Of a stretch of 64,000 bases of DNA, positions 35,608 through 46,001 are shown piece by piece; position 1 is the stretch's first letter; the number at the start of each line of letters is the position of its first letter. The notes below the pieces were generated by a model, which was given only the letters and a program-made list of their open reading frames with translations, searched no databases and was not told the origin of the DNA. The position numbers were made by a program, and so were the translations under genes. The stretch is from Pseudoalteromonas sp. P1-9 (GTDB lineage: Bacteria; Pseudomonadota; Gammaproteobacteria; Enterobacterales; Alteromonadaceae), in NCBI RefSeq assembly GCF_001399975.1, contig NZ_LKBD01000007.1, positions 85,399-149,398 of the forward strand. Direction: 5' to 3'.

Positions 35608-36897
35608 TTAGCTGTTATTTTCGCGAGCAATAGCGCGGTAAGCGATATCGGTACGGAACTCAACACCTTGCCAGTTAATTTCATCAACCAGTTTATAAGC
35701 GTTTTGCTGCGCTTCAGTTACTGTGTTGCCAAGTGCTGTTGCACATAATACGCGACCACCTGCTGTAACGACATTGTCGCCATCTTGCTTAGTGCCTGCG
35801 TGGAATACTTTTGTGCCTTCTGCATAATCAACACGTAAACCAGAGATAGCGTCACCTTTCGGGTAAGAACCTGGGTAACCTGCTGCTGCAAGTACGACAC
35901 CCACAGCTGCACGAGAATCAAACTGAATGTCAGTTTTATCAAGTTCAACACGGTTAGCCGCTTCAATTAATTCAACTAGGTCTGATTGTAAACGAAGCAT
36001 AATAGGCTGTGTTTCAGGATCGCCAAAACGACAGTTATATTCAATTACTTTAGGCGTGCCATCCGCAGTAATCATTAAACCTGCGTATAAGAAACCTGTG
36101 TAAGGGTGGCCTTCATCACTCATACCTTTAACAGTAGGGTAGATTACTTCGTCCATAATACGCTGGTGGATGTCAGCGGTAACAACTGGTGCTGGTGAAT
36201 ATGCACCCATGCCGCCAGTATTTGGGCCTTTATCTTCGTTATATGCGCGTTTATGATCTTGAGAGGTAGCAAACGGAAGTACGTTTTCGCCATCTACCAT
36301 TACGATAAATGATGCTTCTTCACCTTCTAAGAATTCTTCAATTACTACGCGGCTACCTGCATCGCCAAACGCATTGCCTGCAAGCATATCGCGAATTGCA
36401 TCTTCTGCTTCTTGCTCAGTCATGGCAACGATTACACCTTTACCAGCTGCTAAGCCGTCCGCTTTAACAACAATTGGCGCGCCTTTTTCTTTTAGGTAAA
36501 CAAGTGCTGGCTCGATTTGTTCAAACGTTTGATAATCCGCTGTTGGGATTTTATGGCGTGCTAAGAAATCTTTAGTGAAAGATTTAGAACCTTCAAGCTG
36601 CGCAGCTGCGGCTGTTGGGCCGAAGATCGCAAGACCTTCTTCACGGAACTTATCAACTACACCAATTACAAGCGGTGCTTCCGGACCAACAATGGTCAGT
36701 TCAACATTGTTCTCTTTAGCAAATGCCACAAGTGCATCAATGTCTTCTACGCCAATAGCGATGTTCTCAAGCTTAGGCTCAAGCGCAGTACCTGCGTTAC
36801 CTGGTGCTACAAATACCGTGTTTACTTTCGCTGACTGAGCCGCTTTAAACGCAAGAGCGTGTTCGCGACCACCACTACCAATTACTAATACGTTCAT
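35608..36897 (-). CDS. purD: Phosphoribosylamine-glycine ligase
   Basis: PurD (GAR synthetase) makes glycinamide ribonucleotide, the second step of purine synthesis. The 429-residue product starts with VLVIGSGGREHALAFKA, has the ATP-grasp domain (KADGLAAGKGV, GPNTGGMGAYSPAP, EYNCRFGDPETQ) and a normal C-terminal domain, matching the E. coli length. It lies 13 bases downstream of a lipoprotein methyltransferase gene, which separates it from purH. In E. coli purH and purD are directly adjacent. Confidence 0.97.
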   Translation of the reverse strand: MNVLVIGSGGREHALAFKAAQSAKVNTVFVAPGNAGTALEPKLENIAIGVEDIDALVAFAKENNVELTIVGPEAPLVIGVVDKFREEGLAIFGPTAAAAQLEGSKSFTKDFLARHKIPTADYQTFEQIEPALVYLKEKGAPIVVKADGLAAGKGVIVAMTEQEAEDAIRDMLAGNAFGDAGSRVVIEEFLEGEEASFIVMVDGENVLPFATSQDHKRAYNEDKGPNTGGMGAYSPAPVVTADIHQRIMDEVIYPTVKGMSDEGHPYTGFLYAGLMITADGTPKVIEYNCRFGDPETQPIMLRLQSDLVELIEAANRVELDKTDIQFDSRAAVGVVLAAAGYPGSYPKGDAISGLRVDYAEGTKVFHAGTKQDGDNVVTAGGRVLCATALGNTVTEAQQNAYKLVDEINWQGVEFRTDIAYRAIARENNS

Positions 36898-36910
36898 TGG
36901 ACTATCCTAC

Positions 36911-37729
36911 CTATTGAGGTTTTCTAAACTTTAATGTCATACGATCACTTTCACCAATAGCTTGGTACTTGGCGATATCTTTTTCGCCCAAGGCTAAGCG
37001 TGGTGGTAAGGTCCAAACACCTTTTTCGTGATCGGCTGTATCTAATGGATTGGCGTTAACTTCGCTTACGGCTTCTAAAACAAACCCTGCTTTTTCGGCA
37101 TACTCAATAACCCAGCTTTGTTTTACATAACCAGAACGTTTCGCTTTTGCGCTATCGCGGTTTTCTGGTAGGCGATGATCAACAACGCCAAGAATTCCGC
37201 CTGGCTTTAATGCGCTGTAAAATGCCTTAAAGGCTTCGTTAATGCCTTCAATGTCTTTTTGCATATACCAGTTATGTAAATTGCGAAAGGTTAATACCAT
37301 ATCAGCGCTTTCTGCAGGCGCAATGTTATGGTGGGTGCCAGGATAAAACTCAGAAAGTGTAACGTTTTCGTATACATCATCGCTTGCTAATTTATCTTGG
37401 AATTGATTAAGTGAGCGTTGATAGTATTTTACTTCTGAATCGGAAGGAAAATGAGCTGCGAAATACTGACCATTTTGCTGTAATACTGGTGCCAGTATTT
37501 CAGTATACCAACCGCCGCCAGGCCATACTTCAACAACGGTCATCTCTGGCTGTAGGCCAAAAAATTCCAATGTTTCTTTTGGGTGACGGTATTGATCGCG
37601 CGCTTTATTATCGTTTGAACGATTTTCAGCAGTCGCAGTTTTGGTAAGCAATGTATCGATATCGGTCGATGCACATCCAGCTAAAGTAAGCGACAGGGCA
37701 GTTACTAAGGCTTTTACTGTGAATTTCAT
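36911..37729 (-). CDS. Lipoprotein-anchored SAM methyltransferase-like protein
   Basis: A 272-residue protein with a lipoprotein signal: hydrophobic stretch then lipobox LAGC (Cys19). The rest resembles the COG4798-type predicted methyltransferases: SAM-binding-like EVWPGGGWYTEIL near 67-79, acidic and NLHNWY motifs, and LKPGGILGVVDHR as motif IV/V. A methyltransferase exported to the envelope is odd, because SAM is cytoplasmic. The glycine-rich motif reads WPGGG rather than the usual DxGxG, so it may bind something else. It sits between purH (100 bases upstream) and purD (13 bases downstream) and is probably co-transcribed with purD. Confidence 0.8.
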   Translation of the reverse strand: MKFTVKALVTALSLTLAGCASTDIDTLLTKTATAENRSNDNKARDQYRHPKETLEFFGLQPEMTVVEVWPGGGWYTEILAPVLQQNGQYFAAHFPSDSEVKYYQRSLNQFQDKLASDDVYENVTLSEFYPGTHHNIAPAESADMVLTFRNLHNWYMQKDIEGINEAFKAFYSALKPGGILGVVDHRLPENRDSAKAKRSGYVKQSWVIEYAEKAGFVLEAVSEVNANPLDTADHEKGVWTLPPRLALGEKDIAKYQAIGESDRMTLKFRKPQ

Positions 37730-37829
37730 TTTCTTCCTAGTTTTTATTTTTATTAAGCAACATTAAGTAAAATTAACAGCTTAGTGCAAGCGAGCAAAGC
37801 GCTTGCACTAATAAGTTTGCAAGTAAATA

Positions 37830-39422
37830 TTAATGACGGAAATGACGCATGCCAGTAAATACCATTGCCATGCCGTGCTCATCTGCAGCAGCGATAACTT
37901 CTTCATCGCGCATTGAACCACCAGGCTGAATTACCGCAGTAATGCCCGCTTCAGCAGCCGCGTCGATACCGTCACGGAATGGGAAGAAAGCATCAGATGC
38001 CATTACAGAACCTGCTACTTCTAGGTTTTCATCGGCAGCTTTAATACCTGCAATTTTGGCTGAGTAAACGCGGCTCATTTGGCCAGCGCCTACACCAATT
38101 GTCATGCCGTCTTTTGCATATACAATCGCATTTGATTTAACAAACTTAGCTACTTTCCAGCAGAACATTAAGTCTTTCAATTCTTGCTCAGTAGGCTGTT
38201 TTTTAGATACTACACGGAGGTCTCCCATATCAACCATGCCTTGGTCACGGTCTTGTACTAAGATACCGCCGTTAACACGTTTGATATCAACGCCCGTTGT
38301 TTTGTTCGACCACTGGCCACACTCAAGTAAACGAACGTTTTGCTTTGCTGACACAATTTGTGCCGCAGCATCTGATACGCTTGGTGCGATAATAACTTCA
38401 ACAAACTGGCGTGACACGATTGCTTCTGCCGTGTCTGCATCAAGTTCACGGTTAAATGCAATGATGCCACCAAACGCTGAGGTTGGATCAGTTTTGAAAG
38501 CGCGGTCGTATGCGTCAAGTAGGTTGTCGCCAATTGACACACCACACGGGTTAGCGTGTTTAACGATTACACATGCTGGCGCGTCAAATTCTTTAACACA
38601 TTCAAGTGCTGCGTCTGTGTCTGCAATGTTATTGTACGAAAGGGCTTTGCCTTGTAACTGTTTTGCTGTGGCAACTGATGCTTCTTCAATGTCGTTTTCA
38701 ACATAAAATGCAGCATCTTGGTGCGAGTTTTCACCGTAACGCATATCTTGCTTTTTAGTGAATTGGAAGTTGATCGTGCGTGGGAACTTAGACTCTTCAG
38801 TTTCCGCAGCATTTTCGCTGTAATCTGGTACTTGCGTACCAAAGTAGTTCGCGATCATGCCATCGTACTGTGCAGTATGCTCAAATGCAGCAATCGCTAG
38901 GTGAAAACGTGTTTCATACGTTGTTGCACCGTTGTTTGCATTCATTTCAGCGATAACGCGGTCGTAATCGCCGGCATTTACAATAATGGTTACGTCTTTA
39001 TTGTTTTTAGCCGCAGCGCGTACCATTGTTGGGCCGCCGATATCGATGTTTTCGATAGCGTCTTCAAGTGAACAGCCTTCTTTTGCAACGGTTTGTGCGA
39101 ATGGGTAAAGGTTAACAACTACCATGTCGATTGCAGAAATATTATTTGCTTCCATTACACCTTCGTCAGTACCGCGACGCGCTAAAATGCCGCCGTGAAT
39201 TTTTGGGTGTAATGTTTTAACACGACCATCCATGATCTCAGGGTGACCTGTGTGGTCTGAAACTTCTGTTACTGCGATGCCGTTGTCTGCAAGTAGCTTA
39301 CATGTGCCGCCAGTTGAAAGAAGTTCAACGCCTTTCTCAGAAAGCGCGCGAGCAAATTCTACAATACCGGTTTTGTCTGAAACGCTTAATAAAGCGCGAC
39401 GAATTGGACGTAATGTATCCAT
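37830..39422 (-). CDS. purH: Bifunctional AICAR formyltransferase/IMP cyclohydrolase
   Basis: PurH performs the last two steps of IMP synthesis. I place the start at the ATG at 39422 ([17 protein letters not shown]), giving 530 residues (E. coli 529). The frame stays open 39 codons further upstream, but that extension has no family similarity. The N-terminal MGS-like cyclohydrolase domain ([29 protein letters not shown]) is followed by the transformylase domain with [18 protein letters not shown] and [20 protein letters not shown] 12-base-arm inverted repeat lies 140-171 bases upstream. Confidence 0.97.
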   Translation of the reverse strand: MDTLRPIRRALLSVSDKTGIVEFARALSEKGVELLSTGGTCKLLADNGIAVTEVSDHTGHPEIMDGRVKTLHPKIHGGILARRGTDEGVMEANNISAIDMVVVNLYPFAQTVAKEGCSLEDAIENIDIGGPTMVRAAAKNNKDVTIIVNAGDYDRVIAEMNANNGATTYETRFHLAIAAFEHTAQYDGMIANYFGTQVPDYSENAAETEESKFPRTINFQFTKKQDMRYGENSHQDAAFYVENDIEEASVATAKQLQGKALSYNNIADTDAALECVKEFDAPACVIVKHANPCGVSIGDNLLDAYDRAFKTDPTSAFGGIIAFNRELDADTAEAIVSRQFVEVIIAPSVSDAAAQIVSAKQNVRLLECGQWSNKTTGVDIKRVNGGILVQDRDQGMVDMGDLRVVSKKQPTEQELKDLMFCWKVAKFVKSNAIVYAKDGMTIGVGAGQMSRVYSAKIAGIKAADENLEVAGSVMASDAFFPFRDGIDAAAEAGITAVIQPGGSMRDEEVIAAADEHGMAMVFTGMRHFRH

Positions 39423-39561
39423 GGTAGTTTTGATTACCTCAAAATTTGATTGATAGTGCGAGAAAACACTTAATTTAAACGAATATTTTAACTTACTTTT
39501 GCTTATAACTCGACGACCATTTGTCGCTTTTATAAACAAGACCTGTAGCGCTGGTCTTTAC

Positions 39562-39593
39562 CTAAATTAAATTTGAACGTGAATTTAATTTAG
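39562..39593. promoter_or_regulatory. Long inverted repeat upstream of purH
   Basis: CTAAATTAAATT and AATTTAATTTAG are perfect 12-base arms around the loop TGAACGTG. It lies between the fis terminator and purH. It does not match the PurR box I know (ACGCAAACGTTTGCGT type), though its centre is also an ACG-containing core. It is AT-rich, so an operator or a cruciform is possible. Confidence 0.45.
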
Positions 39594-39616
39594 TGTGTTT
39601 TTCGGGGTTAGAAAAA

Positions 39617-39653
39617 CAAAAAAGCACCCGAGGATTCCCAAGGGTGCTTTTTA
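39617..39653 (-). terminator. Rho-independent terminator after fis
   Basis: AGCACCC and GGGTGCT pair, flanked by A and T runs, and on the minus strand end in six T. It lies 20 bases past the fis stop. Confidence 0.9.
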
Positions 39654-39672
39654 TTGCACCGTTAGGTGCTAA

Positions 39673-39963
39673 TTAGTTCATACCGTACTTTTTAAGCTTC
39701 TTACGAAGAGTACCACGGTTGATACCTAGTAAGATTGCTGCGCGAGTTTGGTTACCGCGAGTATATGTCATTACTTCTTCAAGTAACGGCGCTTCAAGTT
39801 CTGAAAGAACTAGCTCGTAAACATCTTGTACATCTTGACCATTAAGTTGCTTTAAGTAGTTGTGCACTGCTTTTTTACAAGCGTCGCGTAATGGTTGTGG
39901 TTTCTCTTGAGACTGAACATGTGCGTTAGTAATAAATGGAGAAGTCACGTTTTGTTCGAACAT
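39673..39963 (-). CDS. fis: Nucleoid protein and transcription factor Fis
   Basis: Fis is an abundant growth-phase DNA-bending protein that activates rRNA promoters and shapes the nucleoid. The 96-residue product (E. coli 98) carries the C-terminal helix-turn-helix [20 protein letters not shown] (about 69-88) and the dimerisation core [20 protein letters not shown]. It is 18 bases downstream of dusB, the conserved arrangement in enteric and marine gammaproteobacteria, and is followed by a strong terminator. Confidence 0.97.
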   Translation of the reverse strand: MFEQNVTSPFITNAHVQSQEKPQPLRDACKKAVHNYLKQLNGQDVQDVYELVLSELEAPLLEEVMTYTRGNQTRAAILLGINRGTLRKKLKKYGMN

Positions 39964-39981
39964 CGTCTTTCTTACTCTTTG

Positions 39982-40953
39982 TTAATTATCTGCTAGTGTT
40001 TCAAAGTACTTTTCTAACGTATCGATTTGCTCTTGTTGAGAGTCGATAGCATTAAATACTCGCCTAAATTGACCTTCACGGTCATGAGCCTGCAAATACC
40101 ATGAGACATGCTTACGCGCAATTCGCACACCCATTACATCACCATAAAATGCGTGAAGATTTACTAAGTGTTCCATAAGAATACTTTGTACCTCGTCCAT
40201 TGCTGGCTCCGGTAGTAATTCTCCAGTGGTGAGATAATGGTTTATCTCCCTAAAAATCCAAGGGCGACCTTGTGCTGCACGGCCTATCATCAAAGCATCT
40301 GCGCCCGTATATTCCAAAACCTGTTTCGCTTTTTGTGGCGATGTAATATCACCGTTAGCAACCACCGGAATGGAGACTGAACTTTTAATGTCCTTAATTG
40401 TTTGATATTCAGCTTCACCTTTGTACATACAAGAGCGTGTGCGGCCATGAACCGCCAATGACTGAATACCATTTTGTTCAGCTATGCGCGCAATCTCTAC
40501 ACCATTTCGATTGTCAGTATCCCATCCTGTTCGGATTTTTAAGGTAACAGGTACATCTACTGCATTAACTACAGCTTTAACGATATCTGTGACCAGTTCG
40601 GGGTACTGCAAAAGGGCAGAGCCTGCGAGCTTTTTATTCACTTTTTTTGCTGGACAACCCATATTGATATCCACAATCTGTGCGCCGTTTTTGACATTAA
40701 ACTGAGCAGCTTCTGCCATCAGTTGTGGGTCAGCGCCGGCAATTTGCACACTGCGAATACCAGACTCACCGGAATGATCCATGCGAGACATTGATTTTTC
40801 GGTTTTCCAAACCTTAGGATTGGATGACAACATTTCAGATACAGCAAGGCCAGCTCCGAGTCGACGACAAAGCTGTCTAAACGGTCTATCTGTTACTCCT
40901 GCCATAGGAGCAACCATTAGGTTATTTTCTAACTGATAAGGGCCTATCTGCAC
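39982..40953 (-). CDS. dusB: tRNA-dihydrouridine synthase B
   Basis: DusB is an FMN enzyme reducing a specific uridine in the tRNA D-loop. I place the start at the GTG at 40953 (reads VQIGPYQLENNLMVAPMAGVTDRPF), giving 324 residues close to the E. coli 321. An in-frame TTG at 41013 adds 20 residues with no family match. Catalytic Cys lies in NMGCPAKKV, at residue 100 as in E. coli. HGRTRSCMYKGEAEY and GADALMIGRAAQGRPWIF are also typical. GGAG lies upstream of the GTG at rather long spacing. It forms an operon with fis; prmA is upstream, as in E. coli. Confidence 0.93.
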   Translation of the reverse strand: MQIGPYQLENNLMVAPMAGVTDRPFRQLCRRLGAGLAVSEMLSSNPKVWKTEKSMSRMDHSGESGIRSVQIAGADPQLMAEAAQFNVKNGAQIVDINMGCPAKKVNKKLAGSALLQYPELVTDIVKAVVNAVDVPVTLKIRTGWDTDNRNGVEIARIAEQNGIQSLAVHGRTRSCMYKGEAEYQTIKDIKSSVSIPVVANGDITSPQKAKQVLEYTGADALMIGRAAQGRPWIFREINHYLTTGELLPEPAMDEVQSILMEHLVNLHAFYGDVMGVRIARKHVSWYLQAHDREGQFRRVFNAIDSQQEQIDTLEKYFETLADN

Positions 40954-41119
40954 AATAAATCTGGGTCTCCAATCAAGGGGCGCTAAGTTTACGGTTTTTT
41001 TTGCAAAAATCAAAGCCTATTATTTATACAAAAGTGTTTTTTTTTAAACTTTTGATATTGACTTTTTGTAACTGGCTATCGAGCGAAAAAAAAGGAAGAT
41101 TTTTGTTAGCAAAAGTAAC

Positions 41120-41155
41120 AAATCCTTAACTCAAACTGTGTTGAGCTAAGGATTT
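41120..41155 (-). terminator. Hairpin terminator after prmA
   Basis: AAATCCTTAACTCAA pairs with TTGAGCTAAGGATTT (one mismatch) around a six-base loop. On the minus strand an interrupted T-tract follows. It lies 25 bases past the prmA stop. Confidence 0.75.
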
Positions 41156-41179
41156 TAAAGGGGCGTAGCGTGACAGTGG

Positions 41180-42058
41180 TTAGCGCTTTTTACCTGCTAC
41201 ACGCATCCACTCGCCATCTTGCTGGCTTGTTTCAAGTTCGGCATATTGACGATAAATATCTTCAACAGACGTAACTTGTTCTTCAAGAATACCTGATAGC
41301 GCAAACTGGCCTCCTGATTTAAGTAAGCCTAAGATCACTTGATGTAATTCACGTAGAGGTTGCGCAAGAATATTGGCAACTAAAATATCGGCTTCAAACT
41401 CAGGCTGATCTTCAGGAAGGTAAACTTCTAGTTGGTCGGCCACGCCATTACGCTCGGCGTTATCACGACTGGCTTCTAATGCTTGCGGATCAATATCAAT
41501 ACCAATAACGCGTTTTGCACCAAGCTTAAGTGCTGCAATACCTAAAATACCTGAACCACAGCCAAAGTCGACAACCGTTTTACCGCTTAAATCTAAACTG
41601 TCTAGCCAGCGTAAACACAGTGCTGTAGTGTTATGTGTGCCGGTACCAAAAGCAAGGCCAGGGTCAAGTAACACATTCACTGCACTTGGATCAGGAATAT
41701 CGCGCCAGCTTGGACAGATCCAAAGGCGTTCGCCAAATTGAATTGGGTGGAAATTATCCATCCATTCACGTTCCCAGTCTTTGTCTTCAAGTTGCTCTAC
41801 TTTACAAACAAAGTTTTCTTGTAATATTGGCATTTGCGCAAGGTGTTCGGTGATTGCTTGCATATCAACACTGGCATCGAATAAGCCAATTACTGTTGTG
41901 TCAGCCCAAAGCGTAACTTCGCCAAGTTTTGGCTCATAAATAGGAGTGTCTTTTGCGTCGACAAAGGTCACCGAAGGACAGCCTAGTTCCATTAGCTCAT
42001 CACTGATGATTTCGGCATTTTCTTTGGTGCTATTAATGCGGATTTGTACCCACGCCAT
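41180..42058 (-). CDS. prmA: Ribosomal protein L11 methyltransferase
   Basis: PrmA trimethylates lysines and the N-terminus of ribosomal protein L11. The 292-residue enzyme (E. coli 293) has the N-terminal substrate-recognition domain ([22 protein letters not shown]), the [15 protein letters not shown] linker motif, and a Rossmann SAM domain with [20 protein letters not shown] and [13 protein letters not shown]. The order prmA-dusB-fis agrees with E. coli, although here a hairpin lies between prmA and dusB. Confidence 0.96.
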   Translation of the reverse strand: MAWVQIRINSTKENAEIISDELMELGCPSVTFVDAKDTPIYEPKLGEVTLWADTTVIGLFDASVDMQAITEHLAQMPILQENFVCKVEQLEDKDWEREWMDNFHPIQFGERLWICPSWRDIPDPSAVNVLLDPGLAFGTGTHNTTALCLRWLDSLDLSGKTVVDFGCGSGILGIAALKLGAKRVIGIDIDPQALEASRDNAERNGVADQLEVYLPEDQPEFEADILVANILAQPLRELHQVILGLLKSGGQFALSGILEEQVTSVEDIYRQYAELETSQQDGEWMRVAGKKR

Positions 42059-42075
42059 AATTTTTATCCTGTAAG

Positions 42076-42102
42076 AAAAAAGGCCGCAATGTGCGGCCTT
42101 TT
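42076..42102 (-). terminator. Rho-independent terminator after rpoD
   Basis: AAAAGGCCGCA-ATG-TGCGGCCTTTT with six T on the minus strand, 16 bases past the rpoD stop. It ends the macromolecular synthesis operon. Confidence 0.93.
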
Positions 42103-42117
42103 AGTTTAACTGGTTAC

Positions 42118-43965
42118 TTAGCCTTTAAAGTCTAAGAAGCTTTTCAGTAAGTCTGAACGAGAAGGGTGGCGAAGCTTACGCAGTGCTTTCGCTTCGATTT
42201 GACGAATACGCTCACGGGTTACGTCAAACTGCTTACCCACTTCTTCTAATGTATGGTCAGTATTCATATCGATACCGAAACGCATACGTAGTACTTTTGC
42301 TTCACGCGCTGTTAAGCCAGCTAATACATCATGTGTTGCATTTTTGAGGCTTTCCATTGTTGCTGAATCAACCGGTGATTCAATGGTGCTATCCTCAATA
42401 AAATCACCTAAGTGCGAATCTTCATCATCACCAATTGGTGTTTCCATTGAGATTGGCTCTTTTGCAATTTTCAGTACTTTACGGATCTTGTCTTCCGGCA
42501 TGATCATGCGTTCAGCAAGCTCTTCTGGCGACGGCTCGCGACCCATTTCCTGTAACATTTGACGTGAAATACGATTTAGTTTGTTAATCGTTTCAATCAT
42601 ATGTACTGGAATACGGATAGTACGCGCTTGGTCAGCAATTGAACGTGTAATTGCCTGACGGATCCACCATGTTGCATAAGTTGAGAACTTATAACCACGG
42701 CGGTATTCAAACTTATCAACTGCTTTCATTAGACCGATGTTACCTTCCTGGATTAAATCAAGGAATTGTAAGCCACGGTTGGTGTATTTTTTCGCAATTG
42801 AAATTACAAGACGTAAGTTCGCTTCAACCATCTCTTTCTTCGCGCGGCGTGCTTTTGCTTCACCGATTGACATACGACGGTTGATGTCTTTGATACGCTC
42901 TAGGTTTAGACCTGTGCTTTCTTCCATTTGGCGTAGTTTGTTAATACAACGCTCAACCTCAAACTTCACTTCTGCAAGTTTGTTTGAGTATAGTTCGCCT
43001 GATGCAATTTCACGGTCTAACCATGCCGAATCCGTTTCGTTATTTGCGAAGTTTTTAACGAAGGTTTTCTTTGGCATTTTAGCAATTTGAACAACTTGTT
43101 TCATGATGATGCGTTCTTGAACGCGAATACGGTCCATCATGTCACGCATGTTTTTAACCATGCGATCAAACTGCTTAGGCATTAGCTTAAAGGTACGGAA
43201 GTGCTCACCGATTTCAGCGATAATAGCTACTGCATCTGGGTGAGAGCGGCCTTTTTCTTCAAAAATACCACGCGCTTGATTATAAAGGTTACGTAGTTTT
43301 TCAAAGTTTTCTGCAGCTTCTTCAGGGCATGGGCCTGTATCTGCTTCTTCTTCATCCTCATCATCGTCGTCATTTTTCAGATCTGAATCTTCATCATCCA
43401 ATTCTTCTTCTGAAAGTTCTGAACCAATGTGAGTTGCAGAGATCATTGTTTCGTCTGCATCAGGATCGTAGAAACCGCTGATAATGTCGCTTAAGCGCAC
43501 GTCTTCAGCAAGGTAGTTATCCCATTGCTCAAGTAAGTAATTAATTGCTTCTGGGTATTCTGCAACAGAAACCTGTACTTGGTTGATACCGTCTTCGATA
43601 CGTTTAGCGATGTCGATTTCGCCTTCACGTGTTAGAAGTTCTACAGTACCCATTTCACGCATATACATGCGTACCGGATCTGTTGTACGACCGATTTCTT
43701 TTTCTACCGTAGCTAGGGCAGCCGCTGCCGCTTCTGCAGCATCTTCATCGGTAGTTGTTTCTTGCATCATAAGTTCATCGGCATCAGGTGCATTTTCTAC
43801 TACCTGGATACCCATGTCGTTGATCATGCCGATGATGTCTTCAACTTGTTCCGAATCTATGATGTCTTGTGGAAGGTGGTCGTTAACTTCGGCAAATGTA
43901 AGGTAACCTTGCTCTTTACCTTTTTGAATGAGGAGTTTTAGCTGTGACTGAGGAGTTTGCTCCAT
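42118..43965 (-). CDS. rpoD: RNA polymerase primary sigma factor RpoD (sigma-70)
   Basis: The housekeeping sigma factor. I place the start at the ATG at 43965 ([32 protein letters not shown]), giving 615 residues (E. coli 613); an upstream in-frame codon adds 16 unrelated residues. Region 1.1 is followed by an acidic stretch (about 195-210, [18 protein letters not shown]), region 1.2, the non-conserved region, and highly conserved regions 2-4 ([50 protein letters not shown]). It lies downstream of rpsU, yqeY and dnaG in the classic macromolecular synthesis operon. Confidence 0.98.
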   Translation of the reverse strand: MEQTPQSQLKLLIQKGKEQGYLTFAEVNDHLPQDIIDSEQVEDIIGMINDMGIQVVENAPDADELMMQETTTDEDAAEAAAAALATVEKEIGRTTDPVRMYMREMGTVELLTREGEIDIAKRIEDGINQVQVSVAEYPEAINYLLEQWDNYLAEDVRLSDIISGFYDPDADETMISATHIGSELSEEELDDEDSDLKNDDDDEDEEEADTGPCPEEAAENFEKLRNLYNQARGIFEEKGRSHPDAVAIIAEIGEHFRTFKLMPKQFDRMVKNMRDMMDRIRVQERIIMKQVVQIAKMPKKTFVKNFANNETDSAWLDREIASGELYSNKLAEVKFEVERCINKLRQMEESTGLNLERIKDINRRMSIGEAKARRAKKEMVEANLRLVISIAKKYTNRGLQFLDLIQEGNIGLMKAVDKFEYRRGYKFSTYATWWIRQAITRSIADQARTIRIPVHMIETINKLNRISRQMLQEMGREPSPEELAERMIMPEDKIRKVLKIAKEPISMETPIGDDEDSHLGDFIEDSTIESPVDSATMESLKNATHDVLAGLTAREAKVLRMRFGIDMNTDHTLEEVGKQFDVTRERIRQIEAKALRKLRHPSRSDLLKSFLDFKG

Positions 43966-44077
43966 AGAGGTATTCTCTTCCACTCTGATAAGTTGATACA
44001 ACGGGCGTCTCAAACAACTTGATACAAGACGCAGTGAATAGGGCAGTATAACACGAAAGGTTGAATTTGGCTAGCTG

Positions 44078-45823
44078 TTATCTGCCTTTTAATGCAAGTG
44101 TGAGCATTGAATATTCTTGCTTTTCAGCTTTACTCAAACCTTGCGTTTTCTCTTTTATTAATAGGGACTCTAGGCGCAAATTTAAACACTGATCTTCAAT
44201 AAAATTGAAAGTACTTTGAAATTCACTGGTTAACGAATCTTGATTTACTTGATGCTGCCACGCGGCGAGTTTCGCCAATGGCGCATACTCGGGGCTTTCT
44301 CTATATTGCTCAAGCAGTTGCGCTGTGGTATTGGTTTTATCTAGGGCGAATTTTTGCAATTGAATAAAGAGCTTGATACCCGGTACATCCATCTGCGCTA
44401 ATTCTGGCTGGAATGGTACTTCACTGGCAAGTTCTGGATGCTGTAATAGCAAACCAATTGCGCGTCGCATTGGTGTTATTTTAAATTTCTTAGCAAGTCC
44501 CTGTTGCTGCTTTGGTGTGTTTATTTTCTTTTGTAGCTGAGCGCGGGTGCGGCCAATCAGACGCGCTAATTTATCGAGTAAATTATCCTGATAGTAGTCG
44601 CTTGGGACCTTTTCAATCAGTGGCAACGCCTGTTGTAAAAGTTTTGATTTGCCTGCGTCTGTAGTCAGATTAATTTCCTGTGCAAGTCTATCAAACAAGT
44701 ATACCGAGAAATCAGTGGCATCGTCGTAACGTAACTCAAATGCTTCACGACCTTCTTTTTGTACTAAAGAGTCTGGGTCTTCACCATCAGGTAAAAATAC
44801 AAACTCGAGTGATTTACCATGATTTAAATATGGCAGAGCATTTTCCAGTGCTCGCCACGCAGCATCGCGTCCTGCACGGTCACCATCGTAACAACAAATT
44901 ATGCGGTCGGTGGTTCTAAATAGGGTGTGAATATGTTCAGGTGTGGTTGCTGTACCAAGTGCCGCTACAGCATAGTTAATGCCTTTTTCAGCAAGTGCAA
45001 CCACGTCCATATACCCTTCAACTACCAGTATTTGTTCGAGCTTTTTGTTAGCGTGCTTGGCTTCATACAAGCCGTAAAGCTCAAAGCCTTTATGAAAAAT
45101 TCGGGTTTCTGGTGAATTTAAATATTTCGGACCATTGTCGTCGCTATTCATGATGCGTCCACCAAAGGCGATAACGCGTCCACGTTTATCGCGAATTGGA
45201 AACATCAAGCGGTCACGGAAGAAATCAAATTGGCGACCTGCCGTTTTTTCACTGGCAAGTTTTAGTTCGAGTAACTGTTTTTTACTATCTTGATTCTTTG
45301 CAAATGTTTTACACACGCTATCCCATTCACTGGGGGCGTAACCAATCATAAATTGTTTGGCAGTTTCACCACTGAGCCCACGTCCTTTAAGATATTCGAT
45401 TACTTGAGTGGAGTTGTCATGATGCTTTAATTGGTGTTGATAAAACTTTGCAACATGCATCATTAATTCGTAATCAGAGCGTTTTTGCTCAGTACTGACT
45501 TGCGGCCCTTGATTTGTGGCATTCTCACGAGGCACATCTAAATTGAGTAAACCCGCGAGCTCTTCTATGGCATCAACAAACTCGAGTTTTTCATATTCCA
45601 TCATAAATGAAATGGCATTGCCGTGGGCGCCACAACCAAAGCAGTGATAAAACTGCTTATCTTGAGATACCGTAAACGACGGCGATTTTTCATTATGAAA
45701 CGGACAACATGCCTGATAATCCTTACCTGCTTTTTTAAGGCCTACTTTGCCATCAATAAGATCGACAATGTCGGTTCTGGCTAATAGGTCATCAATAAAG
45801 CTACGAGGAATTTTTCCGGCCAT
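44078..45823 (-). CDS. dnaG: DNA primase
   Basis: DnaG synthesises RNA primers for replication and binds DnaB helicase through its C-terminal domain. The 581-residue product (E. coli 581) has the N-terminal zinc finger with CPFHNEKSPSF and CFGCG (about 40-64), the TOPRIM domain (VVEGYMDVVALA, CYDGDRAGRDAAWRA), and a helical C-terminal helicase-binding part. An alternative terminator hairpin lies upstream between yqeY and dnaG, echoing the attenuating terminator before dnaG in E. coli. Confidence 0.97.
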   Translation of the reverse strand: MAGKIPRSFIDDLLARTDIVDLIDGKVGLKKAGKDYQACCPFHNEKSPSFTVSQDKQFYHCFGCGAHGNAISFMMEYEKLEFVDAIEELAGLLNLDVPRENATNQGPQVSTEQKRSDYELMMHVAKFYQHQLKHHDNSTQVIEYLKGRGLSGETAKQFMIGYAPSEWDSVCKTFAKNQDSKKQLLELKLASEKTAGRQFDFFRDRLMFPIRDKRGRVIAFGGRIMNSDDNGPKYLNSPETRIFHKGFELYGLYEAKHANKKLEQILVVEGYMDVVALAEKGINYAVAALGTATTPEHIHTLFRTTDRIICCYDGDRAGRDAAWRALENALPYLNHGKSLEFVFLPDGEDPDSLVQKEGREAFELRYDDATDFSVYLFDRLAQEINLTTDAGKSKLLQQALPLIEKVPSDYYQDNLLDKLARLIGRTRAQLQKKINTPKQQQGLAKKFKITPMRRAIGLLLQHPELASEVPFQPELAQMDVPGIKLFIQLQKFALDKTNTTAQLLEQYRESPEYAPLAKLAAWQHQVNQDSLTSEFQSTFNFIEDQCLNLRLESLLIKEKTQGLSKAEKQEYSMLTLALKGR

Positions 45824-45918
45824 GGTATATCGTTATTCGCGTATGTTGATTGAGTGTAGGGGGCTAGCATACCCAAAAATGAAAAATGACGCTAGACGTT
45901 ATCATCTTTCAGAAATGA

Positions 45919-45944
45919 AGAAACCGAGCAAAAGCTCGGTTTCT
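45919..45944 (-). terminator. Hairpin between yqeY and dnaG, possible attenuator
   Basis: AGAAACCGAGC-AAAA-GCTCGGTTTCT has perfect 11-base arms, but on the minus strand is followed only by TTCATTTC. In E. coli a partial terminator between rpsU and dnaG lowers dnaG expression. This weak-tailed hairpin is well placed to do the same. Confidence 0.75.
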
Positions 45945-46001
45945 AAAGCTGTTAAGGCCAGCAGTTATTGACTTGAGAAAGTCAGCCTTTAAAACTCTGG
46001 A

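Noticed and set aside
38104..38706. 200-codon + strand frame inside purH
   Set aside because: It is antisense to conserved purH sequence with no start signal and no recognisable domain.
43583..43906. Opposite-strand frame of 107 codons inside rpoD
   Set aside because: It is the mirror of a codon-biased, highly conserved gene; Ser/Met/Ile-rich content is typical of antisense shadows.
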